From positions 1,240,001-1,304,000 of the forward strand of contig JAQOOI010000021.1 in the NCBI GenBank assembly GCA_028554645.1: 64,000 nucleotides of DNA, written 5' to 3'. Positions 1 to 11,586 of this stretch are shown piece by piece. Origin of the DNA: Omphalotus guepiniiformis. Lineage: Eukaryota; Basidiomycota; Agaricomycetes; Agaricales; Omphalotaceae. A model generated the notes under the pieces. That model was not told the origin of the DNA. It was given only the letters and a program-made list of their open reading frames with translations, and did no database searches. The first letter of the stretch is position 1. The number at the start of each line of letters is the position of its first letter. Both the position numbers and the translations under genes were made by a program.

Positions 1-2150
1 ATCAGATCCGAGATTAGAGCCCGTACCGGATGTACTGGATTTCTGCGATGAGGAATTATCCTGGAGAGGGACAGGTTGGGCAGCAAGCTTGTGTGGCCAT
101 TGATGCAAGAAAAGGAGAAAAGGTTGAGACATTTGTCAAGAATGCCCATTAGATGATCCGATGTGTACGTTTCCTCCGACTAGTAAACTGCGGTGAGAAT
201 TGGGCGCCTGGGTCTATCACGTAGCGTGTTTTGCAAATCTGAATGTAACACCAGAGCAAGCCCTTGAATACATACCCGATCTTCGTCAGTCACTAGCCCC
301 GTTAGTCGTTCCGAGAGCATGCAAACACCCTTTGCTACCCCTTTCAATGGTAAACCATCCTCGTCAATGAAGAGACTATTAAGAACATTTCAACGGTTTG
401 ACTGAAGCTTTCCGAGGCGAACAGAAAACGCAGGGTCTCCCATAGCAGAACATGGAGGAATGACTCTAGATCATCCTGCTTAGTGTGCTCAAGTCCTTCC
501 TTTTCTCCTGGCTTGTAGCTGCGCAGAGATGAATTGCCATGTACCCTATTCAGCGAAACAATAAATCAGCTATGAAAGCTTCGACTGGTTAAGAAGACTT
601 ACTGTGCGATCGGTAGTCAAAGATCGACGTGTTCCCGGAGTTTTACAAAGTTCCCATTCAATCAGCAATCCTTGAGGCTATTTGTCTTCTTGACGCGATA
701 AGGATATTTCCTGGGCTGATGTCCCTGTGAAGAATGCCAAAGTTTTTACATGGGCTACGAAGCAGAAATATCAATTGACACCAACAGAAGAGAGCATTAG
801 GCTACGTACCTCGCATCGCATCACGAACAACTGAACTAGCTCACGGGTCGACTTGAAGGTGTGCAGGCTATCACCTACGGTATCAAAACCAATCGGCGGT
901 GCCTGTGTGCGTGAAGCATGCGTGCAGTCTGCAAAGTAACCGCCACCGTGCAAGAGCACTCTCCATCAACATCCCCATAGCACAAGCATGTTCGTGCATT
1001 CGGTATTTGTGCATCATTCGACCGTTTACATGTCTTGCCTTCTTGAAGATCCTCAGTGACGATATACCACACATCCTTCAGCCAGACTTGGTGCTTTCGG
1101 ACTGGATCCCATGCGACGTAACCTCGAGTTCCACGCCCGGCAGATACATCAGAGCTCTGATGATATTGAGGGTTCGACGCATAGAAGTAGGACGTACCAA
1201 CCTTGAAGTTGAAGAGGGGATCTGCTGCTTTCAAATGGAGTTTTCCACGAGCCTCTGCGGCTTGTGCAATCTTGAAATCTTGCTCGTCGATGACAGTCTC
1301 TACAGGTGTATCCGCACCTCTCGAAGCATCATCTGCTTTAATAAATGCCCAGTAGAACTCGGCTACTTTAGCACCGTCGGTGTCAAGGAATATCCTCTCG
1401 GTAACAACTGCCCGATCCCAGCGTGACAGGCGAACAAACACCCGGGGGGGTTGAGGTTTCTGGCCATTGAATACTGACTTTGTTGCCTTTTGACCAATGA
1501 AAACAGGATGAGCAAAGTTGAGACGTTGGTGTGAAATGGGCAGCTGCGTAACGAATAATCTTTTCACGGGTATCTTCAGATTTCGAGCCTTCAGCCTGAA
1601 AAGGCTTGTCAGAGCGATCGTTGAAAGGATCATCCGACAGACTGTATTCGAATCCTCGTGAAATAGCATCTCTCCAAATTCAGGCGTTCCGTTCTTCACT
1701 GCCCCTACATTGTAGTAGCAACCATCGGGTTTTTCTTTCAGGCTAGTGTGCGGGTCATGTCTGAGACTTGTGCTCTAGAGGACTACATCCTCGAAAACGC
1801 TAGATAAATCGATGCTACAAAGTCGAAGATCAAATTACATGAAGAGGTAGAAAGCTGGACAAGTGACACGCATATAAATCGTACATTTCCTTCTCATTTC
1901 CAGCTTTCGTTCGTAGCGGCCCACGTCAAGCGTACTCCGTGGGTTGTCGGGGTTGTCGACAGGAGGCTTCAATTTGTTCGGAAACAAACTTGTTGTGAAA
2001 AGTTGCTGGCATGGGACCAACAAGTTTCCCTTGCATCTGAGGATCCAACTTTACAACCTTCTCGCGTTCGGCAGGGTCATCGATTGAGCTTTCGAGATTA
2101 GGACTCGTAGTTGAATATTTCAGGAAGTATTTCACCTTGGGTGCATACTG
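1..2150 (-). pseudogene. Decayed FunK1-type protein kinase, running off the left edge
   Basis: Fragments on the minus strand match the fungal-specific FunK1 kinase family in the right order: GPMPATFHNKF, LKPPVDNPDNP, EKEMYDLY, DDPFNDRSDKPF, FVRLSRWDRAVVTE, GRGTRGYVAWDP with VWLKDVW, TVGDSLHTFKSTREL, ILHRDISPGNIL, GLLIEWELCK and DLESFLHVLLWETLRFL. Consecutive fragments lie in different frames. Frame changes fall near 1980, 1900, 1652, 1531, 885 and 680, and most have no GT-AG pair that could explain them. HRD is intact in its fragment. Neighbouring genes have clean exons, so I favour gene decay over poor sequence, but several one-base assembly errors cannot be excluded. No clean ATG is visible at the 5' end, so that limit is approximate. 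The C-terminal end may lie beyond position 1. Confidence 0.8.
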
Positions 2151-2273
2151 TTGAGATTGGAATCGACGGCAAGGTATGGTGGTTGCAAAGAGTGTGAATA
2201 TTTATCTAGATTTTATTATCTCCAAAGGGTAGACACGTCTTCTTCAACTGCGCCACGACACGTCTCCTCAACA

Positions 2274-4071
2274 ATGCCACCACCCAACACACAAGTAAAA
2301 CCGCGTCCTCTGTCTCCCGTTCTCCTCTTCTCTCTCCTTCCAATTGGTGGCTGGTTCATCCTTCGTCCTTTCTTAGACCCCGTTCCGTCTCTCCCTGCAC
2401 TTTACAGCTCAATTGGGTTCTCCATATTCGCTTTGCTCGCTACAATATACCTCGTTCCTGCCCTCGGCGCAACGTTCATAAGGGCTAATCTCAAGGGGAG
2501 GGATTTATTGAAGACGTACCAGACGCCTATGTGAGTCTTTTGAAGTTCATGGCAAATAGGGCGAGTAGTGACCTTTTGATAGACCAGAGAGCATGGGTCT
2601 TGTCTGCGCATCAATATATATCCTCTCGTTGATACTGTTCATCCCGTTCGCTTTCTCGAATGCTCTAAGTATGAAGCCGAACAATACGCCAGAGGGTATT
2701 ACTGTCATCGAGTTTCCGCACTATCAAGTACGTACGCGTTTAATTCGTTTACATGCGTTGCTGAAACTGCTTTATTCAATTATCAGTGTTCTTGTCTTCC
2801 CTGCTGTCTCTACTCATCGCGACGATGCTTGGATTTCTGGATGACGTGTTTGATATAAGATGGAGGCATAAGCTGCCCATTCCTATCATCGCGTCGATAC
2901 CACTTCTCATGGTTTACTTTGCTGAGAGGGGAAATACGCATGTGGTTGTACCCATTCCTTTGAGGTTCCTGCTCGGATCGTTGGTGAATCTAGGTAGGAT
3001 TCTTTCGCGTCTGGGTCCGTACACTCAATCATTTCTCTTCCCCCTAGGTCCACTATATTACATCTACATGTCCCTGTTATCCACCTTCGCTACCAACAGC
3101 TTCAACATCCTCGCAGGAATCAACGGTTCCGAAGTCAGCCAAGCACTTATAATTGCCCTCTCGGTAATAACGAACGACCTCCTTTACCTCCCCTGGCCCA
3201 TAGACTTTCGGATTCCAGTGCATCTACTAGGGAGCAAAGCTGAGGTGGAATTTGGCGGAGTGTGGAGTGCCGGGATGGCTTATGGGAGCAAAGAGCTAGT
3301 GGAGAGACACCTCTTTAGCTTATATTTCATGATGCCACTCGTAGCGGTCTGTGCGGGGTTTATGTATCACAACTGGTCAGCTCTGCGTACCCAGAGTTTT
3401 CTGGAGTTTTCTAATGGAGCGGATGTAGGTACCCAGCGCGCGCCTTCCCAGGTGACACGCTCTGTTACGTTACTGGAATGGCGTTTGCAGTTGTCGGCAT
3501 ACAGGCGCATTTCTCCAAAACGTTGTTGTTGTTCTTTATGCCGCAAATCTTTAACTTTCTGCTTTCGTGTCCGCAACTATTTGGATTGGTGCCGTGCCCG
3601 CGCCATCGTGTGCCGAGGTAGGTACAGCTTTATTCCTTGTTCGATGCCGCTCGGCTTCACTCCCCACTTCTTTCCCCACTTCAACAGGTTCGACCCTGAC
3701 AGGAATTTACTCCACCCGTCGAAAGCGATGTTCGAACGACCCCCATCAAATTTGTCCTCGTTAATACTGCGGCTCCTGAACACGTTGGGTCTGGTTGAAC
3801 TTAATGTCCACCCAAAGACTGGGGTGATATTAGAAACGACTAACCTCACGATTTTGAACTTTTTCTTGCTCAGATTGGGTCCGATGAGCGAGAAGAGGCT
3901 CGTGAAGGTGTTAATGTGCTCACAGGTGAGGTTGACGTCAAGTTCTTTGAACATTTCTTTGGAGGGGGGTTAATCATATACCGATTCTCGGCATAGGTTG
4001 CCGGGAGTGTTGTGGCGTTTGTGATTCGTTACGGTTTAGCGGGGCTGGTGTATGACGGGGATCGAAGATGA
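2274..4071 (+). CDS. ALG7: UDP-GlcNAc:dolichyl-phosphate GlcNAc-1-phosphotransferase (ALG7/DPAGT1)
   Basis: This multi-pass ER membrane enzyme starts the dolichol-linked oligosaccharide used for N-glycosylation by moving GlcNAc-1-phosphate from UDP-GlcNAc to dolichyl phosphate. Family hallmarks read in order: [78 protein letters not shown] and [11 protein letters not shown]. Alternating hydrophobic segments fit about ten membrane helices. The start ATG at 2274 begins MPPPNTQ, just before the first helix. Introns are short: about 2531-2582, 2732-2786, 2994-3047, one ending near 3429, one ending near 3688 and one ending near 3997. The last exon ends [16 protein letters not shown]. The putative FunK1 relic lies divergently upstream. 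This is an essential single-copy gene in fungi, and no defect is visible. Confidence 0.95.
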
Positions 4072-4687
4072 TGATGGAGGGATGCACAAATTCTACGAGT
4101 GTATTGAAGTCTGGTCTAGATGCCTTGACTTGTAGGGCCTAGAGGGTCTGCTTCCTCGAGCCTTTGGGATGGTGTACAAAGAGCTCAAATTACGTTCGGG
4201 CAAACGCGGACATCCGCGACATGAGCGACGTGCGGGTAACCGGTGGGTGATTTGCTCTGGGTGGTGATCTTTATTTGCATTTTTTTTGTGATATGTAACG
4301 GAATTTGTACATCGAAACCCCGCATTTCACTGCTTTTTCAACTTTCCTTGGCCCGCATGCAATAAAGCGAATCTCCCCCTTCCCTCTCTTTTCCGTAAAG
4401 ATTGAATGGACATAAAGCGTAGCATTGTGTCTTACCCTCGCATTTGCGGCTTTACTGAGCATTTACTGAGTATTATCCCGTGAGCTGAAATGTTTACGTA
4501 AGGCGATAATCCGGGATGGAGGGGAGTTTGGAGGAGTTCCGTCGGATAACAAATAGTCGACTTCCCCTTTTGGTCAATCGAATCACATGCACGGGGTGGG
4601 ACCGGGACAGGGGGTTTCTTTCGATTTCACTGAAATGTGGGGTATAGCGGTAGCAGCAGTGCTTGTTCCTTCTTTATTACTACCATC
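4072..4687. other. Intergenic, ALG7 3' end and isocitrate lyase promoter
   Basis: The stretch holds the ALG7 3' region and the isocitrate lyase promoter. Short ORFs here are not conserved-looking. No RNA gene or repeat was recognised. Confidence 0.6.
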
Positions 4688-6601
4688 ATGTCCAACGAAA
4701 GAGCTGCGTTTCTCGCTGAGGTGAAGCAGGTTGAGGAGTGGTGGAAGGTATTCACTTTCTCTTTGCTTTCCTAATTTTCTCAAAGACTAATCTACTTTGA
4801 ACAGAGCCCTCGATTTGCTAAAGTCAAACGTCCCTACACCGCCGCTGAGGTTGTTGCAAAGCGAGGAACCATTAAGATTGACTATCCGGCCAACATCCAA
4901 GCCCAGAAGTTGTGGTCTTTGCTCAGCGAGCACGCGAAGAACGGTACGCCCTCGCACACCTATGGAGCGTGAGTCGTCTTGTATCATCTATTTCTGGTCC
5001 TTTGAACCTCATACTATATTGGCAGCCTTGACCCAGTGCAGGTTACACAGATGGCGAAGTATCTCGAGACGGTATACGTCTCGGGTTGGCAATCGTCTAG
5101 CACTGCTTCCAGCACAAACGAGCCTGGTCCGGATCTCGCCGGTAAGAACACGCCCCTTTTTCAGTGTTAGTCCTCCTACGAATTTGTCTTGACGCTGGCC
5201 ATGTTGCAGATTACCCCTCAAACACCGTGCCGAACAAAGTCGAGCACCTGTTCATGGCGCAGCTGTTCCACGACCGTAAACAACACGAAGCGCGGACTAA
5301 TTTGACTGATGCCCAACGCGCCCAAACTCCTTATATAGACTACCTCCGCCCGATTGTTGCTGACGCTGACACTGGTCATGGTGGTCTTACCGCTATCATC
5401 AAGCTCACCAAGCTGTTCGTCGAGAAAGGTGCTGCCGGAATTCACATTGAGGACCAGGCGCCTGGAACGAAGAAGTGTGGACACATGGCCGGAAAGGTCC
5501 TCGTTCCCATATCGGAGCACATCAACAGGCTTGTAGCCATTCGTTTGCAGTATGATATTATGGGTGTCGAGAATCTGGCTATCGCTAGAACAGACTCAGA
5601 AGCCGCTACCCTCATTACTTCCAACATTGACGACCGGGACCACGCTTTCATTCTTGGTAGCACCAATGCTTCACTTCCTCCTCTTAACAAGGTCATGGTT
5701 GATGCCGAGGCTGCTGGAAAGGTCAACGAACAGCTTCAAGCCGTCGAGGACCAATGGATTGCAGCCGCTAACCTGCAGCTCTTTTCGACGACTTTGGCGA
5801 ACGCTTTGACTAAGCAAGGCGCAAGCACTGCAACTGTGCAAAAGTTCGTTGCACGCGTCGCGCATGCCTCGTACCCTGACGCCGTCGCCATCGCCCAAAA
5901 AGAGTTTGGATTGAAATCCGTTCCTTACTGGGATTGGGACAGCCCTCGTACTCGTGAGGGTTTCTACAGGTATCAGGGTGGTACGCAGTGTGCAATCAAC
6001 CGTGCGATCGCGTTTGCACCATACGCTGATCTGTTATGGATGGAGACCAAGAAACCGATTTTGGCGCAGGCCCAGGAGTTTGCTGCCGGCGTTCATGCGG
6101 CGCGTCCTGGACACTGGTTGGCGTATAACCTCAGTCCTTCGTTCAACTGGGATGCAGCTGGTCTGGGTGAGAAAGATATGCAGTCCTATGTCTGGCAGTT
6201 GGGCAAGTTAGGATTTGTGTGGCAATTCATTACGGTGCGGTATTTGATTTGGGGCGTAGTCTGGTTTCTTATTGACACATCGATCTCTTTAGCTCGCAGG
6301 TTTACATTCGAATGCTTACATTTCTGATATCTTCGCGAGGGAATATGCCAAGACTGGAATGAAAGCCTATGTCGAGCTTGTCCAGCGTAAAGAACGGGAG
6401 ATCGGCACGGACGTCCTCACTCACCAGAAGGTAAGACTGATTCTTGCTACATTGCTCGCCGTTTTTCTCATCACCTATCGTATATAGTGGAGTGGAGCTG
6501 ACTACGCCGACAACTTGATAAAGACCGTTACAGGCGGTGTCTCATCGACGGCAGCGATGGGTGCAGGGGTCACGGAATCGCAATTCTCGTCGAAACTATA
6601 G
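4688..6601 (+). CDS. ICL1: Isocitrate lyase, glyoxylate cycle
   Basis: This enzyme cleaves isocitrate to glyoxylate and succinate, allowing growth on acetate or fatty acids; in fungi it is usually in peroxisomes or cytosol. The start [19 protein letters not shown] is typical. Diagnostic features are the metal-site stretch [12 protein letters not shown], the active-site signature [11 protein letters not shown] with its catalytic Cys, [19 protein letters not shown], and [11 protein letters not shown]. The long central exon (about 5210-6237) carries most of the enzyme. Short introns precede it, and two follow near 6238-6298 and 6431-6487. The final residues are ESQFSSKL; no clear C-terminal SKL-type peroxisomal signal is present, although the last three residues SKL do match one. 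Length is about 540 residues, normal for the fungal form. The call is secure. Confidence 0.96.
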
Positions 6602-6839
6602 TGTGATTGACATCAAGGACTGTTGTAATTACTGTTTTCCTTTTGCATATTCAAGTTGCATGTAGTGGATGAGTGAAACGAAAATCATCTTTAGCGTTTC
6701 TCATTAAGATTATTTCAGAGAGTGAATGATGGTCGTCTCACTCAGGCCGCGAAACGCGTTGTCACTGTCAAGTTCATTTCCCACGCCATTTAGGCGTCAA
6801 AGCAATCGCGTCGGTTCCCCTTCTCTCGTAATTACTAAC

Positions 6840-8137
6840 ATGGCCCCGTCGCGTCGCCGATCCAATACTCATCGCCAGAACTCTTCTGACATCGAAGACG
6901 GGCATAACGAGAGGGAATCTCGTGAGGATGTTGATGACGAAGATGACGAACAACCGCGAAGAGCCAACCGGGACCGTGCTTCAGTGAAAGGCAAAGGTCG
7001 CGCCGTGGCTCAGCCTGTCAGCGAAGCCGAAGACGATGAGGATGAACGAATTGATGTAGAAAATTTTACTAATCAACCACTTGTGAAGAGCGATGTCGCG
7101 AAGATGGCTGGGTTGTCGAAAGATTGGCACACCATGTTAGGGACTATTCGCAGGTCAACTGGCATGGTTTCTGAGGTCGCGGTTGCGTTGGCTGACGCGT
7201 CAGATGGAGATGGCGCACAAAAGGGTTGAAGTTTAACCGCGAAATCGACGTGTTGGACGTGTTGATGTTGAATGTCTGCCTTTGTCAGGGTTTAATCGAA
7301 TTGGAAAACCTCCTGAAGAACTTCATCGACATTGAGACTGAAATGAAGATCAATGCTGATGTGATTGAGAACTTCGGGCAGGTAATAGCTCAAGGGGAAG
7401 AAATCGTGAGGCGCCGTTCTTCACTTGACTTGACCTGCTCTTTAATCTGCCTTGAATTAGAGCGATATAGTAGACCGCTATGGCGCAGATGTCGAAGAAA
7501 AGAAGTCTGCATACGAGACGAAAACGACGAGGCAAAAGTATGCAAAGGTTGAAGCATTCAAGAAGTTTAAGCAGAATTTATATGTGCGTGCGCTTCTAAA
7601 TCTTTTCAAGTGCGAGACTGAGTTTGTGTTGTATGAAGTAGATCATCCGAATGAAGCAATGCCTCCTGTGACCGAATTCATACCGAAAGGTAAGCTTTTG
7701 TCGCATACTGAAAACACCGCAATTTCCAACCTCATCTTTTGATTCTCAGAGGATGGAGATGCCAGCGACGATGATGACGAACTGGAAATGGGCGCTGTCA
7801 CTCAGGTCTACAAATGTCCCATCACTCTAAGGCCTCTTGAAAACCCCCTTACTTCGTTAGTGCTTTTGTCTATCCATCCAACTCCTTTGTGACTCGCTGA
7901 CCTGCTGTCCTTGGCAACTACAGCGTAGTCTGCAATCATTCGTTCTCTGCAGACGCCATCCGTGAGATGTTCCGGAATGACAGGGGCGCCAAAAAGTGTC
8001 CCGCGTCGGGTTGCAGAGCTTCGTTCACACTCAACGATTGTAAACCTGACAAGCAGCTTGCCAAGAGAATCAAACTTCAGCAGAGGCGGCTCAGAAGGTT
8101 GGAGGAAGAGATGGATGTTGAAGAAGTTGTTGACTAA
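6840..8137 (+). CDS. NSE2: NSE2/MMS21-like SP-RING SUMO E3 ligase of the SMC5/6 complex
   Basis: NSE2 attaches SUMO to targets during DNA repair and replication-fork rescue and binds the SMC5 coiled coil. The protein has an acidic, disordered N-terminus (SDIEDGHNERES, DVDDEDDEQPRR), then a helical middle (GLIELENLLKNFIDIETEM), and a C-terminal SP-RING. Zinc ligands are visible in YKCPITLRPLENPLTS, VVCNHSFSADAI and KKCPASGC. The C-terminus is basic and then acidic (RRLRRLEEEMDVEEVVD). I chose ATG 6840 (MAPSRRRSN); an in-frame upstream ATG at 6726 would add 38 residues. At least five short introns occur, ending near 7287, 7460, 7634, 7749 and 7921. The next gene, RPN13, converges on it. PIAS/Siz proteins also carry SP-RING but are larger and have SAP domains, which are absent here. 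Confidence 0.88.
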
Positions 8138-8467
8138 GAATGCGCCGAGTTACTCGCCAGTTCTTGCCTTGTTATGTTACTTTACTCTACGTGTTGCTAC
8201 GCCTATTGTTATACATAACTTGTATAATTTGCACCACTCCACATGTATCCCGAATTTGTAAGTACTAGAACTTGTTTTTATGGTGCATTGAAATAGTGTT
8301 CTTCCTGGTCAGCCCTGTATCACTCCTCCTTTAACATTCAGTTCTTCAGCATCATTGTGTCCACATTTTGTCCAGAATCGTAAGTAATCTTGGACGCGAC
8401 TAAGGCCTGTTAATCTACACTAGACTATTCACTGAGCAAGTTATCACCAAGAGGCTAAGGAATTGCT
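8138..8467. other. Convergent 3' regions of NSE2 and RPN13
   Basis: A short gap between convergent genes. It is AT-rich and should hold both transcript ends. No other feature was seen. Confidence 0.6.
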
Positions 8468-9646
8468 TCAGTCCGTGTCCATACTATCGTCCCTACCTTC
8501 CCGGTCCGCCTGCTCTTGTATAGCTCTCAAAAATGGTTCAATGCCAGTCCCTGCTTCTTCTGGTAAACCCAGTCCACGGACAAGACCACCGAGCAAGCCG
8601 GTTCGTAGTGCTTGATCAAAGTTTGACACTGCAGCGCGGAACTGCGGAGAGCTACAACACCAAAAGTCAAGTTCGGTCTTTGCATGAAAACAGGGCATTC
8701 CGCACCTGATGATACGCTGTACGACCTCAGGTGAAGGCGGCATTGGGAGATCAGGCGGAAGGTGAGGGAAAAGTGTTGGGACGAGGTCAGGATGAGACGC
8801 GAACAACGGCGTGATATTGGCAGGTGTGAGAATGTCGGTCAGAGACAACTCTGCAAAATATTCTTTCAGATGGTGTAGGCAGAAGGAGAGACTGCTTTCC
8901 ACGAACCTGACGTCGCCGATGCTCCGCTCCTTCCACTCACGGCGGAGGTTAGAATTTCTTGGAGTTGAGCTAGCTGTTCAGGTGTTGCGTGAAATCCTGA
9001 GGGAGCCGTCGACCTATAATGAAATTGAAAGGTGTCCATCAAGTACGACGATGAGATGACATACGAGGTTGAAGCGCCGGCAGTGGAAGTAGATGCTTCA
9101 GATTGGGATATAGTTCCCCACTCAGGTTCGTAATCAGGATCTTGAAGGAAGCCATTGACATTCCTCGCGAACTCGTCGTCACGAACTGAGGATGCATCCT
9201 GCGTAGATAGGTCAGTGCATTCTTTCGTACAACAGTTTGTTGGTATTTTATACCTGCATCCAGAACTAGAGATGATTCGTTATCCAAGTTATTTCAGAAT
9301 GATAGATAATACTCACGAAATGTCTTTGATCAGAGGAGGAGAACTTCAATACATATACTCTCCCAGAGGACTGCGATACTTTTAAGAAAGTGGCGTCGGA
9401 GGGGAATAAGATCAGATCCTACACACCAAGAGAAGCGATATCAGCAAGGACTTCGGCCAGGACAGAGAGAGACTTCACCTCCTCAATATCACCAGTAACT
9501 CGATTCTTCCACAGAAAATGCAACAAATCATCCTCTTTCTTCAGTAAAATGGCACCTTTTGTGGGATTGGGATCGACAAAGTTGGTCGAGCCTCTCTTGA
9601 AGGCCCTGCCTGCCTTGAAAGCGAGTAGTGCATCAGAATCAGACAT
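8468..9646 (-). CDS. RPN13: Proteasome ubiquitin receptor RPN13/ADRM1
   Basis: RPN13 docks on the 19S proteasome, captures ubiquitin through its N-terminal Pru domain, and in many species recruits the deubiquitinase UCH37 through a C-terminal DEUBAD domain. The start MSDSDALLAFKAGRAF is followed by Pru-type sequence: GAILLKKEDDLLHFLWKNR, then DLILFPSDATFLKVSQSSG and RVYVLKFSSSDQRHFFWMQ. The C-terminal half (ADILTPANI-type stretch SLTDILTPANITPLFASH, DLVPTLFPHLP, FDQALRTGLLGGLVRGLGL) fits DEUBAD, so the full two-domain form is present, unlike the Pru-only budding yeast protein. The tail is acidic (GRDDSMDTD). ATG at 9646 was chosen over an upstream extension because MSDSDAL starts the Pru domain directly. 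The SCOC-like gene starts divergently 187 bp away. Confidence 0.92.
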
Positions 9647-9832
9647 GAATATTGAATGCTGAGTGACGATAGCAAACAAGATATTTGCGCTAAATTCAGA
9701 GAAGTCGTAACACAGAACCTCGAGGCTTACGCGCGACGCGTCAGTGTCCATCCAAAATAGGAAGGCTGTTCAAACTCCGCTAACACCTCATCCATAGTGA
9801 CAATTGACAGCAGTGCTTTGCCAGTCTTCCCC

Positions 9833-10193
9833 ATGTCCTTCAGTTCTTTTGATGAACCCTCAGCTTGGGCACTACCATCTTCGCAGGCTGGAGATCTTGT
9901 CACTGAGGCTATCAAGAAAGAGAAGATTCTCAAGTACGCTCTCATCTCTTTTCTTCCGTTTGAAGTAGATGACTGAGTGTAGATTCATAGAGAATTAGTC
10001 GCCTCTCAGGAGGACTTGAAGGGTGCGTTGACGTGTCAAGTCCAGCCATGTTCTTATCTTAATTGGTCGCTCTTCAGCTCTTTTCAATCGTGTGCAGACG
10101 GTGCAGAAGGAGGTTGATAAGCTATCTTCCGGCAACGAGACGCTACAGATGTACATCGATAACTTGACTGTCCAAATGGCAAAACGTCGATAA
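9833..10193 (+). CDS. Short coiled-coil protein (SCOC-like)
   Basis: This small gene has three exons: 9833-9933, 9991-10022 and 10078-10193, all with GT-AG introns, giving 82 residues. The product starts MSFSSFDEPSAWALPSSQ and ends in a heptad-rich helix, ALFNRVQTVQKEVDKLSS followed by GNETLQMYIDNLTVQMAK. That matches the SCOCO family, whose animal member SCOC binds ARL1 at the Golgi and acts in autophagy; the fungal role is inferred only. The gene is divergent from RPN13 with 187 bp between the start codons, so a shared promoter is likely. Frame continuity across both introns and the conserved helix support it despite its size. Confidence 0.82.
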
Positions 10194-11586
10194 AGTACTC
10201 ATTTCGTTCTGGAATTCTGGATAATATTCTCGACCCTCTCTCTCGCCCCCTTTATACTGTATCTTACAAGAACTGCCGATGGTACTAGGTAATGCCTTGT
10301 GCAGGTATCATGATGTATTATCGACTAGCATTCTGGAGACCGTCCCGGATGTTCCTATCCCTACCCCTTCTCTCGGATGGAGATGATGAATTGGGGCTAC
10401 CAGGATCTATCGAGCGACCAAAGTGTGTCGCCCGAGTGTGTTTAAACAAGTGAACACATGGAATCTGACGACGAATGACTTTCGGGTGATTCGCGAATCA
10501 CAGTACATAATGGTTATCAATGTTGCCATTAGCGAGTAAACATACACTGTAGAGTCAGACGAGGTCAGACGGTGCGTTCGGACCTCTGCTTCTGAGCTTC
10601 GAAATTGTGTGCTCAATCACCTGATAACAGAATCTGGATATTGCTTATCTCAGTCTGCCACGACTTTGCGTCCCTAAGATTCTTCGTTCTGCGCTATGTA
10701 CTCTTATGTACTTGGCTCCGGCTGACGATGGTTCTCCCTCGTTGCCCCTTGAGCCAGCTGCTTGGCTACCGGACATCGGTGATGTTGATTTCATTACGTT
10801 GGAATGAACTTGGAAACTTATAAGAGGTCTCCATAGGTTTCCATCTGCTTCTGTTTTTCCCCTGCTACGGCTTCAATTGATCGCGCTTGGTCTAGGCTGA
10901 AGATGCCGGCTGTAAAATTTAAAGGTGTACCCGGGTTCACGATGAATGTGTTGGTACATTGATTGTGTATCGATCTCCATCTCGATAGCAGCGGATGATC
11001 AGTCGCACCTCTGGCAGACTGTATTCCTATATCCCTGAATATACATATGTATACCATCTGGGCCTTTTCTCAGGCCTTCTAGTGTACATATTGTTGGGAT
11101 ACGGCTATCATCGTCTATTCACGGCGCACGCAGACCCTCACAAAGGTAAGTGCGATATGAATAGTCTTGCAACGCTGCCGCTTTTCTGATTGCTTCTGAT
11201 AAGTATATATAGTATTTGGATGATAAAGCAGGACCAAATGTTATATTCGATGCAGTTTTGTCTAAGTGTCAATACGCCTGCAGTTTCTCTGATTCTGGAG
11301 CTAGCGATGCGAGAGTAACAACGGGGAGTCTGTGGAGTTCTCCGATTCACGTGGTACGTACGTAGTTTATAACTCAGCGAGGTTGTTCAATGATAACACG
11401 CTTTTCTGGACAGAAGACTGAAGAAAACCCAGTCGGAGGTTGTCAAAGTCATGTTCCCGCATCTGGTCACGTAAAACACTCGAACAAGCGATCCGATGAA
11501 AACAGTGTGTGTGAAATAACATATGTATTGGTATTCGTTCCTTATATTATTTGGCAGTCTTTCAAGTCAGTCTTCCACCTTCATTC
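10194..11586. other. 1.4-kb gene-free stretch
   Basis: Only scattered short ORFs without recognisable domains or convincing splice partners were found. It must include the SCOC-like 3' end and the F-box promoter. No RNA gene or repeat was recognised. Confidence 0.5.

Noticed and set aside
10995..11189. ORF containing LLGYGYHRLF, reminiscent of a desaturase histidine box
   Set aside because: Only one weak motif, no second or third box, no splice partners, and the surrounding bases have low coding potential.
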